Source: Mercurialis annua (lineage: Eukaryota > Streptophyta > Magnoliopsida > Malpighiales > Euphorbiaceae). Taken from it: a stretch of DNA of 64,000 nucleotides. Below, in pieces: positions 24,365 to 37,100 of this stretch (the stretch's first letter is position 1; each line of letters starts with the position of its first letter). Position numbers and translations under genes: made by a program. A model generated the notes under the pieces. That model was not told the DNA's origin, did no database searches, and worked only from the letters and a program-made list of their open reading frames with translations. The stretch lies in assembly GCF_937616625.2 (NCBI RefSeq), contig NC_065571.1, forward strand, positions 374,501-438,500, given 5' to 3'.

Positions 24365-25118
24365 TCTATACTTCTATACTATATATAAAAGCACGGATGG
24401 GGGCGGGGAGACAGGCGAATTTACGAAATAACCCTTTTCAGTTTACTACTAAATAAATGTTTTATAGTCATTAACTAATGAATTATTTAATTAATCAATA
24501 TTATAATTAAAGTCCTAATAAGAATAGATAGATAAATTATCTCCAATTTAATTTTTAGTATGTAAAAAATAACTAAATTGTCTCCAAATTAGTAGGAATT
24601 TATATGTACATTTATGATTTAGCAAATTATCCCTTTTTAATTTATACTTAACTAATTACTTAACTTATAATTTTATGGAAGTTTGGTTCCCTTTACACTT
24701 CAAAATCTTACCTATAAAATTTTCATTGCATACTTAAATTTTATTTTCTTTCTTAAGTAATATTTTAAATTTTCTTATTAATTTTTTATTAACTAATATA
24801 TTTAACTAATAATGAAGTTAAGATGACATAAATATAGTTTATTACTATGAATATTTATTTTTTACATTAATATGTATACCCGTGAGTTTTCAGTTTACAT
24901 AAATTACTTTTTTATTTTCATTATTTTCATTTTTCAATTGTTTTAGTTGAAATATAAAAACAAAAATTTAATTAAAATAATGTTACTAAATTAATTAAAG
25001 TTAAATTTTATGTTGGTTAGAAATAAAATAAAATGGTATAATTATAATAAATTTGATTAATACTTAAATTGATAAGTCACGCCACGAGCCACGTGCGTAG
25101 CACGTAATGCGAAACTAG
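24365..25118 (+). mobile_element. Non-autonomous Helitron
   Basis: The 5' end is TC (24365) preceded by A, followed by TATACTATATATAAAAGCAC. The 3' end is CTAG (25115-25118) followed by T. Just upstream of the CTAG is the hairpin ACGTGC-GTA-GCACGT (25091-25105), then AATGCGAAA. 5'-TC, a 3' hairpin plus CTRR, and insertion between A and T with no target duplication are the defining marks of Helitrons. It is 754 bp, AT-rich, and has no RepHel coding sequence. A second possible 5' TC lies at 24373, but it is preceded by T. Confidence 0.82.
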
Positions 25119-26043
25119 TATATATATATATATATGTTGGATAATTGTCCATTTTGATCATTCTTTTCTTAACTTAAACCAATTCTCTTTTAAACTTTCT
25201 AATTTAACCCAATTGTTAAATTATCCTTTTAACTCAATTACTTACGTATTATTTATATTCAAATAAATAATACTAACACAAGATTATTACTTTCCGTTAA
25301 TAATCTTTCAATTGCTATTTCCGAGACTTAATTGGCTAATTTATAATTTGGTCCTTGTACTTTTCAAAAATTGCAATGTAGCCCAAAACGTATCCGCGCC
25401 CAAATTTTAAAAGGTCTCCGATTGACCTGAAATTTTTACCACTATTATTATAAAACATTTCGCGGACCTTTGCGAAACAATTTTCCTTTTCGGGACTTAA
25501 CTGGTTAAATTACCACTTTGATCCCTGAACTCTAGTTTGAGACTTTTCTCGATATTTTTCCTTTTAATTTAAATTCCAACTTTAGAATTGGAATATGATG
25601 TTAAATTCCGCATAATTACTTCCCCAATACCAACCTACTAAAGACTTATTTACTTTTAATTTCTTGGAAATCATTTCCGATATTGCCACCCTGGCGAATC
25701 AGAACTGGACACATGGTCCAAATAAATACTTAAATATTTTAGGGTATTACAAATAATTAATCCATTATTGATTTGAATAAGTTGGATTTGATTTTATTTG
25801 GGTTATTATGTGGTTAATTGTGTAGTTTGATTAAATTGAGTTAGTGGTTTGAGATGTTGCCATGTCAGCTAAATTGTTTAGTTGGAATTGACATGGCTGA
25901 TATGCGAGCAACAAATGCGGTTTGATTTAAAAATGGCAAAAAAAAAAAATATATAAAATTTAGCTAAATCTGGTGGTTTTAATGCTATAACTGACCCAAG
26001 ACGTAAAAGTTTAGTATTTTTTAAAGAATAAGCTTTTAATTAA

Positions 26044-27434
26044 TTGACACCCAAGTGGAAAGAGACCTTGAATATGACAACTGGGGACCATATGGATTTA
26101 AAGAGAAAAGAGAATAGCACATATGCTGTCTTACACAATTATCTTCAAATAAATAAAATAGTGTATATATCTTTGATAATCAAAATCAAAATTTAACTTA
26201 TGTATGATATACTTTTTAAATTTAAAGCTTATTTTAATAAAAAAAAATAAGTGAAAAATGATAAAATAAATATGGTAATTTAAAATAAAATAAAAAACTG
26301 GTGCTCTAGTCTAGATATAGAAAGCAAACTAACATAAAAAATAATTCATTCGAGTATTATTTTATAATATATAATTTTTATAATAAACAAATTTGAATTT
26401 ATAAACAGTCTACTACAGATGCTTTTATTTCTAATAAGATTTATTTTAATAATATTTTACATGTTTATTAGAAAGTTATCTTCTATCTTAAAGTATGTTT
26501 TTCATTTGTTCTATTTTTTTCTAATTTTAAATAATACTTTTTACTTTTATCTGTCATTAATGATTAACTGAATTTACTAATAATAAATTTAAATCTTTAA
26601 CCTGCCTGCTGAATTCTATCGGCAAAGTGTGGTAGGAGTAGGTAGGGCAGTTGCATATTAATTACCAGTGTTTATCTCATGCATTGGTTGTGCCATGTTA
26701 TATTTAACAAGTCAATGAGCATTTACGATATAAAATCTTTTAGTTATTATTTAATTTTTTATTATCAATTTTTCCACATGACTAATGCATCATTAGTTTA
26801 TTGCACAAATAATATGGAGCAACGGTTGCATTCAATAATCTTTCATTAATTACTATCAATGATTTGAAATTGAAAAATATATTTATTTTTCAAAACTATA
26901 TGAACAAAAAGGACAATGAAAATTAATTTTTCAATATACTAAACAAGAAATACTTACAAAAATATTAGATTAGAAAATACAAAAAATAAACTAAAGGTAA
27001 ATAAAAATTAAAACAATTTAATTTAATTTAATTTTTTGGTATTAATATTATAAAAAAAAATATCAAAAAGATATTTAAAATACACCTAATAAATACTTAA
27101 ACACATCTACATATAACAGTTAACAAAAATAAATATACATAAAAAATACTGAAATATACCAAAAGAATGCTAAAAACACTTAAAGTTTCACTTAAAAATA
27201 CTTAAAAAAACACTCATATGACATTGTTAATATTCCACTAGTTAACACTAACCATACCTTGTGTTAACCGCCATGAAGCGGAATTTTTTTTGGCCAAATT
27301 CCGACTATCTGTCGCTGCACTCCAACAGTATATCTTTGATGTTCTTTTGGATTTTTTGTTAAAATATAGAATTTTGTAAATAAAAAATCGAACAAGAAAA
27401 AATGGTCAAGTAGTAAAATATTAAGGATTTGAAT
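26044..27434. other. AT-rich intergenic region, nothing recognised
   Basis: Mostly A/T with many short repeats (for example AAATACTTAAA near 27080-27215). No coding sequence, RNA gene or element with clear ends was found. Confidence 0.45.
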
Positions 27435-27676
27435 AGCAATTTATTTCTTCAACTTGTAAGCAATGAACAATTAACACATATATTAACTTTGTAGGCAAAT
27501 AAGTCATGAGTTTGGTGATTATGGTAAATTAACCTCATTTTCGCAAATTAGCTTGAGGGGACAAATTGGCAAAATGAGGTTAATTGATGGTAATTATCAA
27601 GTTCATGACCATTTTGCTCATAAAATTAATTTATATGTTAATTATCTATTATTTACAAGTTGAAGGGCAAATTGCT
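27435..27676. mobile_element. Foldback MITE, family A copy 2
   Basis: The left half, AGCAATTTATTTCTTCAACT onward, is matched by the reverse complement of the right half, AGCAATTTGCCCTTCAACT. The halves share AATTAACCTCATTTT around the centre. It is about 242 bp, non-coding, and related to 6089-6371 and 39505-39765. It lies about 280 bases upstream of the NADKc-like gene. Confidence 0.65.
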
Positions 27677-27956
27677 CCTAAAGACTAATATTAAATGTAA
27701 TTTTAAAATTTTATAGTATTTTTATTAATAAATTTAATAAGACAGTGAATGTTGTACAATCATTTTAAAAAAGAACATACTAATAAAATAAATCATATTG
27801 GCATTATAATAAATATATTATTCATCATTATGCATAAACATTAATTTGACAAATGCTTGGATTTTGTCTGCAACGGTTGAAACCAAAAGAAGAATTCAAT
27901 TCCTGCGGAGAAAAAAAAAATAGCAGCTGCACGTATTCCTCTGCAACTCTAACAAG

Positions 27957-30900
27957 ATGAAGTCTGGTAAGTATTCATTTTCTGTAAACCTTTTGCTAAT
28001 AATCGAAATAAATAAATCTGTTTACTTTTCAGCTGATAATCAAGTCATCCTGGCGAGAATCTTTGCTGCTTCTTTGGTCGGATTTGTCACCGTCGCAGCC
28101 GTGCAATATCGCCGGAAAAGAACTAAGCCCAAGATTAAAGACAGTCAGAGCATCATTCCACGGCTAGACAGAACAGGATCTGGCCGCGTTGGAAATCTTG
28201 AGAGATTCTCTCACTACGTTGGTGATAATAGTTGATTACATTTAGTCGTTGTTCTTTGAATGGGTTGATTTTAGTGTGACAATTGTAATTTGTGCAGCTA
28301 GGCAAGTGGGATTTTTAGATCCAAATGAATGCCCACAGCTATGCAAATTGGCGGGCGATTATTTGAGGAAAAGTGAAGATTGTGAGAGCAACATATTTGA
28401 ATATTTCGGCAATCAAGCAGAAGCTGAGGCTCAATCTTTGTATGTGAAGCTGATTGAAGAATTTGAAAGATGTATTCTCACTTACTTTGCTTTTCACTGG
28501 ACTCAAGTTCCTCCAATCATTACTCAGGTTTATTTATTTTATTTATATAATATATATAAACGCAAAATTACAAAAAACAAAACAAAAATACGACTTCCGC
28601 GCTTATATCAATTAATTTTCTTTAAAATAATTTTTTGCGATTTAATATAAGTAGACATGTAGTAAATAATGAAAATTAAAAGGATTGGATAAAATTGTTA
28701 AAAGTGGTCAATTTTATATATTAAATAATTTTGTCTTTTTTATGAGTAAGTTTCTTATTTTCTTTTATGAATAATTTTGTCTTATATATAGATGTGTTCG
28801 ATCTAACAATACAATTATGTAAACATCAAAGATTTATTGTCTTGAAAATGGCTGCAGTTGATGAATGAAAAATCAGAAAAAAAGCCAAAGCTAAGAGACT
28901 TTGTAAGAGCAGCAACAAGGTGAAGTTGATTTCTTGATATTTTTCAGTTGCTTTCTTCTGTTCATTTTTCATTTAGTAATCAACACAAAATAATATATAA
29001 TACTATAATTACTTATAAAAGTTATTTCTAATTTGTTTTACTTAAGAAAATTATAAAAATCAAATTTAAATTTAAATTACTACTATTTATAAGCAAACAA
29101 TAATTAACAGTGAAACAATTTGTATAAATAAATATTAAATACTAATATTCATCTACAATAATGTGTGACTAAAAAATAATAAATATTATCAAGAGTTGAT
29201 CTTATAGGCAGGCCAATGGGCAAACATCATTAATCTATATAATAAGTTTTGTATATATTGATGTGAACATATTTTTTTCTTTCTTTGAGAAGTAAAAGAA
29301 AATAAGATAGATGTGAATATATTATGTAAACAATATTTCATACATTATTATTACGGTATCACAAATTAATTAAAGTGAGTTTACATTTGTATGATTGGAA
29401 TAGGCAACAAAGATTTGAAAGGGTGACCAGGAACTTACAGGTGACAAGGGTGTTCTCCACCCTGGTTAATGAGATGAAAGCCATCGGCAAAGGCGAATCA
29501 TCAGATTTAATGGTGCCAATGGCCCTTAGTGAGAGGAGTCCGGTGCTGCTTCTTATGGGCGGTGGCATGGGAGCCGGCAAGAGCACCGTCATCAAAGATA
29601 TCCTCAAAGAGTAACCGTTAAATCTAGATAATCTAAATCAAAATTTGAAATTAAGCCATAAGTAAATGGCCAAAAAGAAATCTGATTTTAATAATGAAAT
29701 GTGGCAGGTCATTTTGGGCAGGATCAGCACCTTTAATAGTAGAGGCAGATGCATTCAAAGAATCTGATGTTATTTATAGAGCTCTAAATGCCATGGGTCA
29801 TCACGATGACATGCTTCAAACTGCTGAACTTGTATAATTTAACCATCTCAATTCATACTATACTATAAACTATAAAGTATACGTTAAATTCATTAGTTCG
29901 CACAGTTAATCATACTCTTAATTTAGGTGCACCAATCATCAACTGATGCTGCATCGTCTCTTCTAGTAACTGCATTGAACGAGGGTCGCGATGTGATCAT
30001 GGATGGTACCTTGTCGTGGGAGCCTTTCTTTGAACAGACGATTGCAATGGCCCGTAATGTACATAACTGTCGGTACCGAATGGGAGTAGGATACAGGGCG
30101 GCCGAGGACGGAACCGTTATTGAAAATTACTGGGAGAAAATAGACGAAGAGGAGCATGAAGATAATGGAAAAGTAAATTCAAGAAAACCATATAGAGTAG
30201 AGCTGGTTGGAGTTGTTTGTGATGCTTATCTTGCTGTGATTAGAGGCATCAGGTATACAATTTTAAAACTGCATTGGTTAATTGTTCACTTATTTAAATA
30301 ATACATTCCTATCAGGAGAGCTATAATGACAAAAAGGGCCGTGAGGGTGAATTCACAGCTGAAGTCACACAAAAGATTTGCAAATGCATTTACAAGTTAC
30401 TGCCAACTTGTTGATAATGCAAGACTCTATTGCACCAATTCTGTGAAAGGACCACCAAAAGTAAGTTTTTTCTTATATCACTACTATTAAATTTTCACTT
30501 TAGATGTTGAAGACTCAGAACTATTATATTTAAAAAAAATCAAATGAATGCTCGAATTAGTGATGCCGATAGTTTTAAGTTCTAATGTCAATCCAATCAT
30601 AAATAATAAATTTTATAGTTTGTAGTCTAACCGGTTGAACTGCCTATCAACCGGGTCAAGCAATGATTTTGGTCCATTTCCGGTTATGCTAGATTTCTGA
30701 TTATTAGGTTTAGTTGGACCGGATGGGGGGCGGTTTCAACCAGAAGTCCGCTTCGGTTTTTTTATCACTAATTCAAAATTTTCATAAATTTTATTATTTT
30801 TCCCCTGTATGTGTTTTTTTGTATAAATATTAGAAATGTTATTTGTTCTTTTTTGGGCATGCAGTTGATAGCAAGGAAAGATGGAGGCAACAATCTGCTA

Positions 30901-31113
30901 ATTGACCCAGAAGAAATCAAATGCTTGACTAATGTGAGCAATTTAAATCCAGATGCTGAGTCAATTTACGAGCTTCACTCAGACCCGAGCCCAATACTAG
31001 AGTCGGGCTCTATTTGGCAAAAGATTGTATTTACTCCTTCAAGGCCCACCATTCAATCAGAGCTTAAGCTCGCCATTCAAATGATTGAAAATTCATATCC
31101 TAAGCTTGAATGA
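27957..31113 (+). CDS. NADKc: NADKc-type calmodulin-dependent NAD kinase (P-loop, zeta-toxin-like fold)
   Basis: Exons 27957-27966, 28033-28221, 28298-28527, 28858-28919, 29404-29610, 29708-29831, 29927-30252, 30316-30460 and 30865-31113 give about 513 residues with all phases matching. The first coding exon is only 10 nt. The N-terminus has a short hydrophobic segment (ILARIFAASLVGFVTVAAVQY) and then a basic stretch, RRKRTKPKIK, that could be an organelle or membrane anchor. SGRVGNLERFSHYV is a candidate calmodulin-binding helix. The C-terminal kinase has a Walker A motif GGGMGAGKST and the segments VEADAFKESDVIYRAL and DVIMDGTLSWEPF, as in zeta-toxin-like P-loop kinases. Arabidopsis NADKc has this layout and phosphorylates NAD+ to NADP+ in response to Ca2+/calmodulin. 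Two close plant paralogues share the fold, so the family is firmer than the exact orthologue. The last intron carries a GGTT-rich dispersed repeat (about 30595-30770). Confidence 0.75.
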
Positions 31114-31232
31114 TCCAAAATGAACCAAAAGACTATGTTGATTGTTGTTTTATTGGATTTCCACGAACAACAGCAATTGATCATTATTCTAAATATTATC
31201 AGTGACATTCTTCAACTTGATTGCAATTATAT

Positions 31233-31536
31233 TAGAGGTGACCAGGGCCGGATTGAATCACAAATTGGTCCGGAACCAGTCAAATTCTAAACTAGATCCA
31301 AATTGGCCGGTTTCAAACCGATTCAATGTTTTCAAGATTTAAAACCGGCGGTTGCAATTTCGAATGGATGTTTAAAAAACTATATATTCTGAATTATCTA
31401 TTACAAATATATTCGTAATAAATTGAATAATTGTTTTTAGTTTTGAATATAATTTAATCACGTATCTCATATTTATTGTCAACTTTAACTGTTAAAAATT
31501 AAAATTTAATTCTTAAAAGAACCGCGGCCATCTCTA
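31233..31536. mobile_element. Short TIR element, TAGAGGTGRCC type
   Basis: The left end TAGAGGTGACCAGGGCCGG is mirrored by the right end, whose reverse complement is TAGAGATGGCCGCGGTTC. It is about 304 bp and contains GG(A)CCGG/CCGGTTT words. Terminal sequence resembles common hAT-like short elements of dicots, but no convincing 8-bp target duplication was found. It sits in the spacer after the NADKc-like gene. Confidence 0.5.
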
Positions 31537-31762
31537 TATTTGGATAATAAAGTAGCCATAGAAAAATAAAAATTATGTCCTTATTAATAAAATTTTGTTC
31601 AATTACTATATTTATATCATAAAAATTATTTTATTTAAAAATTTATGAAATATATTCATTTATCAATAAAATGAAAAGAAAATAAGATGTAATGGACTAA
31701 TTTAAAACAAAGTCCGTCTTTTGGAGTTATTTTGTCCAAACAATCGAATCCAAGTCACAAGG

Positions 31763-31980
31763 CAGCCCAAAAATTTGTCAAAAGGACCCAACGCTAATTA
31801 ATTAGTTACACAGACCCATATATGCAAATAAAAATATTTAGCAAGCTAGGGCTTACAGGGTGCAGAATATGGGATATAAAAACACAGCTTTACTAACGTA
31901 ACCCTCTTGTTCTCAGAAAAACCCTAGCGGCCATTTATCTGTTTACTGGAATCCAATCAGCAGCAAGCAAGCTAGGAACC
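31763..31980 (+). promoter_or_regulatory. RPS15 promoter: TATA-like, site II-like and telo-box motifs
   Basis: AGCCCA (site II, reverse of TGGGCT) lies near 31764, GATATAAAAA at about 31873-31882, and the telo-box AAACCCTAG at 31919-31927, just upstream of the start codon exon. Telo-box plus site II motifs are the usual pair in plant ribosomal-protein gene promoters and co-ordinate their expression in growing cells. The motifs are visible; their use here is inferred. Confidence 0.6.
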
Positions 31981-33280
<1,300 letters not shown>

Positions 33281-33399
33281 AAAGCTTGGCTTCAGCTCTA
33301 TGATATGAAGACGACTATGTTGATGAATTTTTTGTTTATTTAATATGGCTCTTGGAAATTTTAGGTCTTTAAACTGTTATTCTAGAGATTTTGACTTCA

Positions 33400-34112
33400 C
33401 TTGTGTTTTCAAGACCTGTTGTTTTTATATTTTATGGTAGCACAATATGTTGAATTTTTCTTATAGTTTCACATTTGAATTTATGTCAATGCTTGATGAA
33501 TATGTTCAGGTTAGATTTGGATGATATCTTGGGTAAAATTTCAGAACTCCAAAACTTAATTCATCATGTTTTTTGACAAGTCTTCAGATCTATGTCTGTA
33601 TAGAACTTTTCAGAATTTCAGACTGATAAGATTTGAAATTGATATCCACGGAAGTTTGTTTTGTTATCAACTATTTGTTGCGTTTAATTTTGCTGAACCA
33701 GATATCTTAGAAGCTTGAAGCCTTTTACAGATTTGACTTTTGAGTGTTCAATTTAATTTATTTCGGTTTCCTTGCATCTAAATAAATGCTTCTGCTTTTA
33801 TTTAATTAAGGCAGTTTGATTTTTTAAATAGATAAAAAGCAGGAGCAGAATTGTTGAACATGCACTATTGCCGCAGAAAAGTTATCAGGAACAAGATTAT
33901 CAAGTTTCCTACAGGCTATCAGAAAAACCTGTCAATCTTTTCACAAAGAACCAAATACACCAATTAATAAACAAATTGGTAGTACTAGTAGCCATACAAA
34001 ACGATTAAGGTAAAAAAAACTGGATACACAGATTAATTTACAAGAAAAAGGATAACTAAGCAGTTCTAGTTCAATTCATCAACATAACTGCTGCAGTTTT
34101 GTGCCTTGGTAC
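33400..34112. other. Spacer between convergent RPS15 and CFM3-like genes
   Basis: Holds the 3' UTRs of the two convergent genes. No further gene or element was seen. Confidence 0.4.
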
Positions 34113-37100
34113 TTACTCATTAAGTTGATCAACATAACTGCCAGAATTTTTTGGTTGTAGTTTTGTGCCTTGTACTTGCTCATTAAGTCGATCAGCATAA
34201 CTGCTATTGTAGTTCTCGTTCATGTTTACTGCATGAACTGATGCATTGCTAAGTTGGGACTGTTTAAGCGTATTCCTTTTGAACCTCGAATTGTTTCTGA
34301 CACACTTGATAGAGTTTGGCAAGGAATCGAACTAGACTTGTTTTCTGTCAACATCATTCATAATTTTTTTCACCTTCCATATCCTGATCAAGTGGAGAAA
34401 CAAAAGGGGAGTCAAATGGGATTTAACATATGGAACAACAAGCAAACTGAGTAGTGCTTATGCATGGCATTATGATTACGAACCTCAAGTTTTTCCTCAA
34501 TTACTTGATCCTGGAAATGATAAGGAAAATTTGTATCGGGATTTTGTACAAAATTATCACCTCCAAAATCATCTTCGTAATCACTATCATTCTCAAATGC
34601 TTCAGGAAACTGTTCATAGCGCTGTTTAGAGGATAAATAGGAAACTATGTCAGTCCGGGGAATTCGATATATCAAACAGCAGATATGCCAGAACAAGTAC
34701 ACAGGCACCTCAGATTCTAATTCGGACTCGTGATTTTGGACATCAGAATGGTTACTCGTTTCCAGAAGAGCTCTATGACCTACGTCACCAGATTCATCAT
34801 CAGCAGCAGAATTAGCATCATTTTCATTGAGATATACTTCATCTCCTTCCTGTAGGGGAAAAAAACATAAAAAGTCAAAAAAATTCAAATGCCAATTAAT
34901 TTTTTAAAATGAGATCAATTATACAAAGACCTCAGTGTCGTCATCTGTTGGATAAGCAGCATCTAATCTATCATAGAACTCCTCATCCCCTTGATCTTTT
35001 ATCCTCTCCATTTGTTCCTACAAATGTGATCGAACATAAACAAATAAAACTTGATTGAGGAAGTGCACGAATAGCTAAAGTTGGTGCAAAGCCTTACAAT
35101 TTCATATCTTATTTTGTCTGCTTTCTTCTGCAGATTTGTGATGTGCTTCAGAATAGCCTGTTTGACAATGTAATTAGAAAAGTTAAATCATAGGAATTGC
35201 TGTTTATGAATATTAAGTCATGAATCATGGTATTTGTCTTCATGTTTGCATTAATCGACATTGTCATATGATAAAGTTAATCCACATTCATCACCTTTCA
35301 TGACCTATCACTCTCTCATATGCATGAAGATGTTAAAACTCACCAAATATATACAGAAAATATGTGGTTTATGTGAAATTTGTGCAGTTAAGCTAGCAAG
35401 CCTGTTAATGTGTATGCTACACATATTTGCAAAGTTACCTCACTCCTTTGAATCTCTATTGACCGAGCCAAAGCTTTCCTCTTTGTCAATAGATTTCCTG
35501 GCCGCAATTTTGATGGCCGCTCATAATCCTTTCCTCGATAGACTACTATTGCATATCCTTTGGAGATTTTGTCTACTGAAACAAGGACACCCCCACTTTC
35601 AGCTTCAAGTGCTAACGCAATTTTCTTTACCTGCTCAATAAATTTGGCTTTCAAAATGATCTTGACTAGTTCACGATATTTCCAATGCAGGTGCATGTTT
35701 TCCACTGTACCATCAAAAACTCCACGTCTACCTGATGCATGAGAATACCCACTCATAAAATACTCTAAAGCCAAGCCATGATAAATTTACTCACAGCAAG
35801 CTTCATTATACCAAGAAGTAAAAAAGCTTTCATCCTCAAACCGAGCTTGCGAAACATAAATCTCTCCTCATCAGTTATGCTTTCTGGGTCAGCCTGTCTA
35901 TCTGTTGGTTGTAAAGATTCTTCCACCTTGGATAAGGCTCGTTCAGCTCTAATCAGCCTTTTTTCAGCCTAATGGATAAAAATAACAAAAGTTCATTTAT
36001 GCTACAAATTCTCATAATAGAAATTAACTATAGTACTTTAACAAGTAAAAATTGCTGCCTGAGATCCGAGGGTTAAAAAAACTCACGAAAGCAAGCTTCT
36101 TCTCAAGCTTTCTGACAAGATCTGCATGCCTTGCTATTTCCGCTTCTTGCATAACCCTTTCCCGATGATTTTCATCCAATCGTTTTCCCCATCTTGCATC
36201 AGCATCCACAGTTTCTTCAAGAGTGCCAGTAATTCCTGAATGCTCCATTGTCTCAGCACTTTGTACAATTAAGGCCGATGCTCTTACGCGTGCCTGCTCC
36301 TCATCGTCTTGTAAGGAAATTGCCAATCTCTCTCTTTCCATCAATGCTTCGGTGACTTCTGGCGACAAGAAGTCCTTTCCCCTGTAGAAGACCAAGAAGT
36401 CCTTGTTTCTCGATAGAAGCATACCCCCAGTCAATTTCTGCAGAAAATGAACAAGATCACCCAACCAACTATTTTTTAAGCATCCCTTATTGGAAAGTTA
36501 AAATTTTAAACTAAGGCACCAGCTAAGAGAAGTGTCAGTTTATTGGTTTCCGGCACCAATTTTTTTATTTATATAATGAACTTAACTATTCAACCAGTCA
36601 TTCAAATGTTGTGCACCAGTTGGCACATATTCTATTACCTTGATATCTTCAGCCATTCTTTCGCTAGTAGTCAACTGGACGCCACGTTTAAGTGCAACCT
36701 TTGCAATTGAACTCTGTTCCCATAATTTGCTCATAGCTACTGCCAAGCCTTGAAGCTGCCTGCTTCTTCCTGGAAATAAATAGTAACACATAACAGTTCT
36801 AGCTACATTCCAAAATTGCACAAGCTACAGCGATGGAAAGCAGCATACCAAGGGCAAAATGTGGAGGAAGAATTCTGGCAAGCCTTCTCAAGGATGTTGC
36901 CTCCTTTTGTCCGAGAGTTGATCTCACACCATAAGGAAGTATCCTGAATGGAGGTTGGTAACCGGGAACTATGCCCGGAAGCATATCTGCATCCACAGGT
37001 AACGGATCCAATCCTGTCCAATCTGTGTATCTGGGACCTAAACCTTCCAAAAGCTTGTCTACTTCATCTTCATACTTGACTTCTGCCTCCATTTCTGTAT

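Larger units (their letters stand above)
22492..25751. mobile_element. Solo LTR of a Ty3/gypsy-type (Tekay/Del-like) element, holding a Helitron
   Basis: Begins TGTCACGACCC and ends GGGTATTACA, the paired TG...CA termini usual for Tekay/Del-type gypsy LTRs. The 5-bp sequence AATAA flanks it exactly on both sides (22487-22491 and 25752-25756). It is 3260 bp, or about 2.5 kb after removing the Helitron at 24365-25118. No gag, pol, primer-binding site or second LTR copy is inside, so a solo LTR left by recombination is the simplest reading. Internal duplicated sequence occurs at about 22975-23130 (GAGTCCAACTCACT ... ATACGGGG ... ACACCGTA, twice) and a palindrome array at 23876-23969. Confidence 0.72.
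21469..26034. mobile_element. MULE-like/foldback element with ~270-bp inverted ends, interrupted
   Basis: About 270 bases at the left (21469-21735) match the reverse complement of the right end (about 25765-26034). Both contain AGCTGACATGGCA, CACTAACTCAA and AAATAAAA(C/T)CAAATCCAACT in the same order. Outermost bases are GGCTTATTC and GAATAAGCT. The 9-mers TTTAATTGA (21460-21468) and TTTAATTAA (26035-26043) differ at one base and look like an aged 9-bp target duplication, pointing to a Mutator-like origin. Without the inserted LTR element it is about 1.3 kb. The centre of the original element is a GC-rich palindromic block (22024-22250). No transposase is encoded. Confidence 0.65.

Noticed and set aside
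22492..25751. Complete TRIM or LARD element rather than a solo LTR
   Set aside because: No second internal copy of the ends, primer-binding site or polypurine tract was found. A solo LTR is simpler, though not strictly proven.
34113..34322. Independent small gene MPNSIK... at the 3' end of the CFM3-like gene
   Set aside because: It has no conventional start and joins in frame to the CFM3-like exons through an acceptor at 34332-34333, so it is best read as their last exon.
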